Shown piece after piece: positions 49,720-49,958 of a DNA stretch of 49,958 nt (the stretch's first letter is position 1; each line of letters starts with the position of its first letter). Source of the DNA: Bradyrhizobium sp. AUGA SZCCT0158 (GTDB lineage Bacteria; Pseudomonadota; Alphaproteobacteria; Rhizobiales; Xanthobacteraceae); contig NZ_JAFCME010000039.1 in NCBI RefSeq assembly GCF_018130065.1, forward strand, positions 1 to 49,958, in the 5' to 3' direction. Below the pieces are notes generated by a model. That model was not told the DNA's origin, made no database searches, and worked only from the letters and a program-made list of their open reading frames with translations. The position numbers were made by a program, and so were the translations under genes.

Positions 49720-49958
49720 CACATTCTCGCCATCCCGTCCCACTCAGAGGGCGTTGGCCATCGTCACGACGAGGGGCGGGTCGCGGTGGACGCAACAGTT
49801 GCGCTTGACGCGTGCAGCTGAAGCGTACGGCGAAAGCGTGTGGTCCTGGCGCCCGTAACGGCGTCAAGTCCTGCGGGAGCTAACGCTTCCGAGGGGCGAC
49901 GGTGGCAATAGAGGCCGTCTCACCGGGGAGAGCGCGTCATAAGCCGTAAAGCCATTGC
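49720..49958. repeat. Long interspersed repeat running off the right edge
   Basis: From about 49720 the sequence (for example gtgtggtcctggcgcccgta at 49838-49857, then gtctcaccggggagagcgcg at 49918-49937) looks, from memory, like the 5' two-thirds of a long non-coding repeat common in Bradyrhizobium and relatives. The start is uncertain. Its other end seems to be at 1-150 in the same orientation. No coding frame is supported. Confidence 0.5.

Overview
The window reads as a chromosomal stretch of a Bradyrhizobium-like alphaproteobacterium (Nitrobacteraceae). GC content is high, the gene set is typical (pdxH, DnaJ-like gene, aroC, glutaryl-CoA dehydrogenase, several high-affinity branched-chain amino acid (HAAT) transporter genes), and the intergenic spaces are full of palindromic repeats that I recognise from that family. 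No rRNA, tRNA, CRISPR array, transposase or phage gene was seen. Both window edges lie inside what looks like the same long interspersed repeat, so the window may be one contig broken at repeats.

Layout. 0.4-1.4 kb: a divergent hemC. 1.4-8.2 kb, minus strand: an IclR regulator followed by an ABC importer operon, livK - (intrinsic terminator/attenuator) - livH - a fused livM-livG-livF gene - an extra RbsB-type binding protein. 8.4-11.3 kb, plus strand: a divergent operon with a ThDP enzyme, an SDR-fold protein without its catalytic Tyr/Lys, and a cupin. The single IclR gene between them could control uptake and metabolism of one unknown substrate; this is the best candidate for an uncharacterised system. 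11.7-20.7 kb: catabolic genes (SDR, carboxymuconolactone-decarboxylase-like protein, hotdog protein; divergently a 1157-aa indolepyruvate:ferredoxin oxidoreductase-like fusion; aldo/keto reductase; thiolase) plus small exported or membrane proteins.

20.8-31 kb: a His-rich exported peptide, a Tat-exported amidohydrolase, a PLP aminotransferase, a KefB-type antiporter, a membrane protein, a remnant of a TctC-type binding protein, a RibBA-like protein with a degraded GTP cyclohydrolase II half, glutaryl-CoA dehydrogenase and an MBL hydrolase. 31-39.4 kb is rich in envelope genes: three L,D-transpeptidases of two types and an extensin-like protein with an M15-type zinc motif, interspersed with a DUF1499 membrane protein, a LysR regulator and an acyl-CoA ligase.

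39.8-49.2 kb: a CorA transporter followed by an 18-bp tandem repeat carrying CRP-like core palindromes, small conserved proteins, an SDR with pdxH, an RT0821-type lipoprotein, a DnaJ-family protein, an ECF sigma/anti-sigma pair, a histidine phosphatase with aroC, a perfect 35-bp inverted repeat and an isoprenylcysteine methyltransferase-family membrane protein. The last 750 bases carry repeats only. Start codons were chosen from visible Shine-Dalgarno sequences where possible; functions are family-level inferences from motifs and were not checked against a database.
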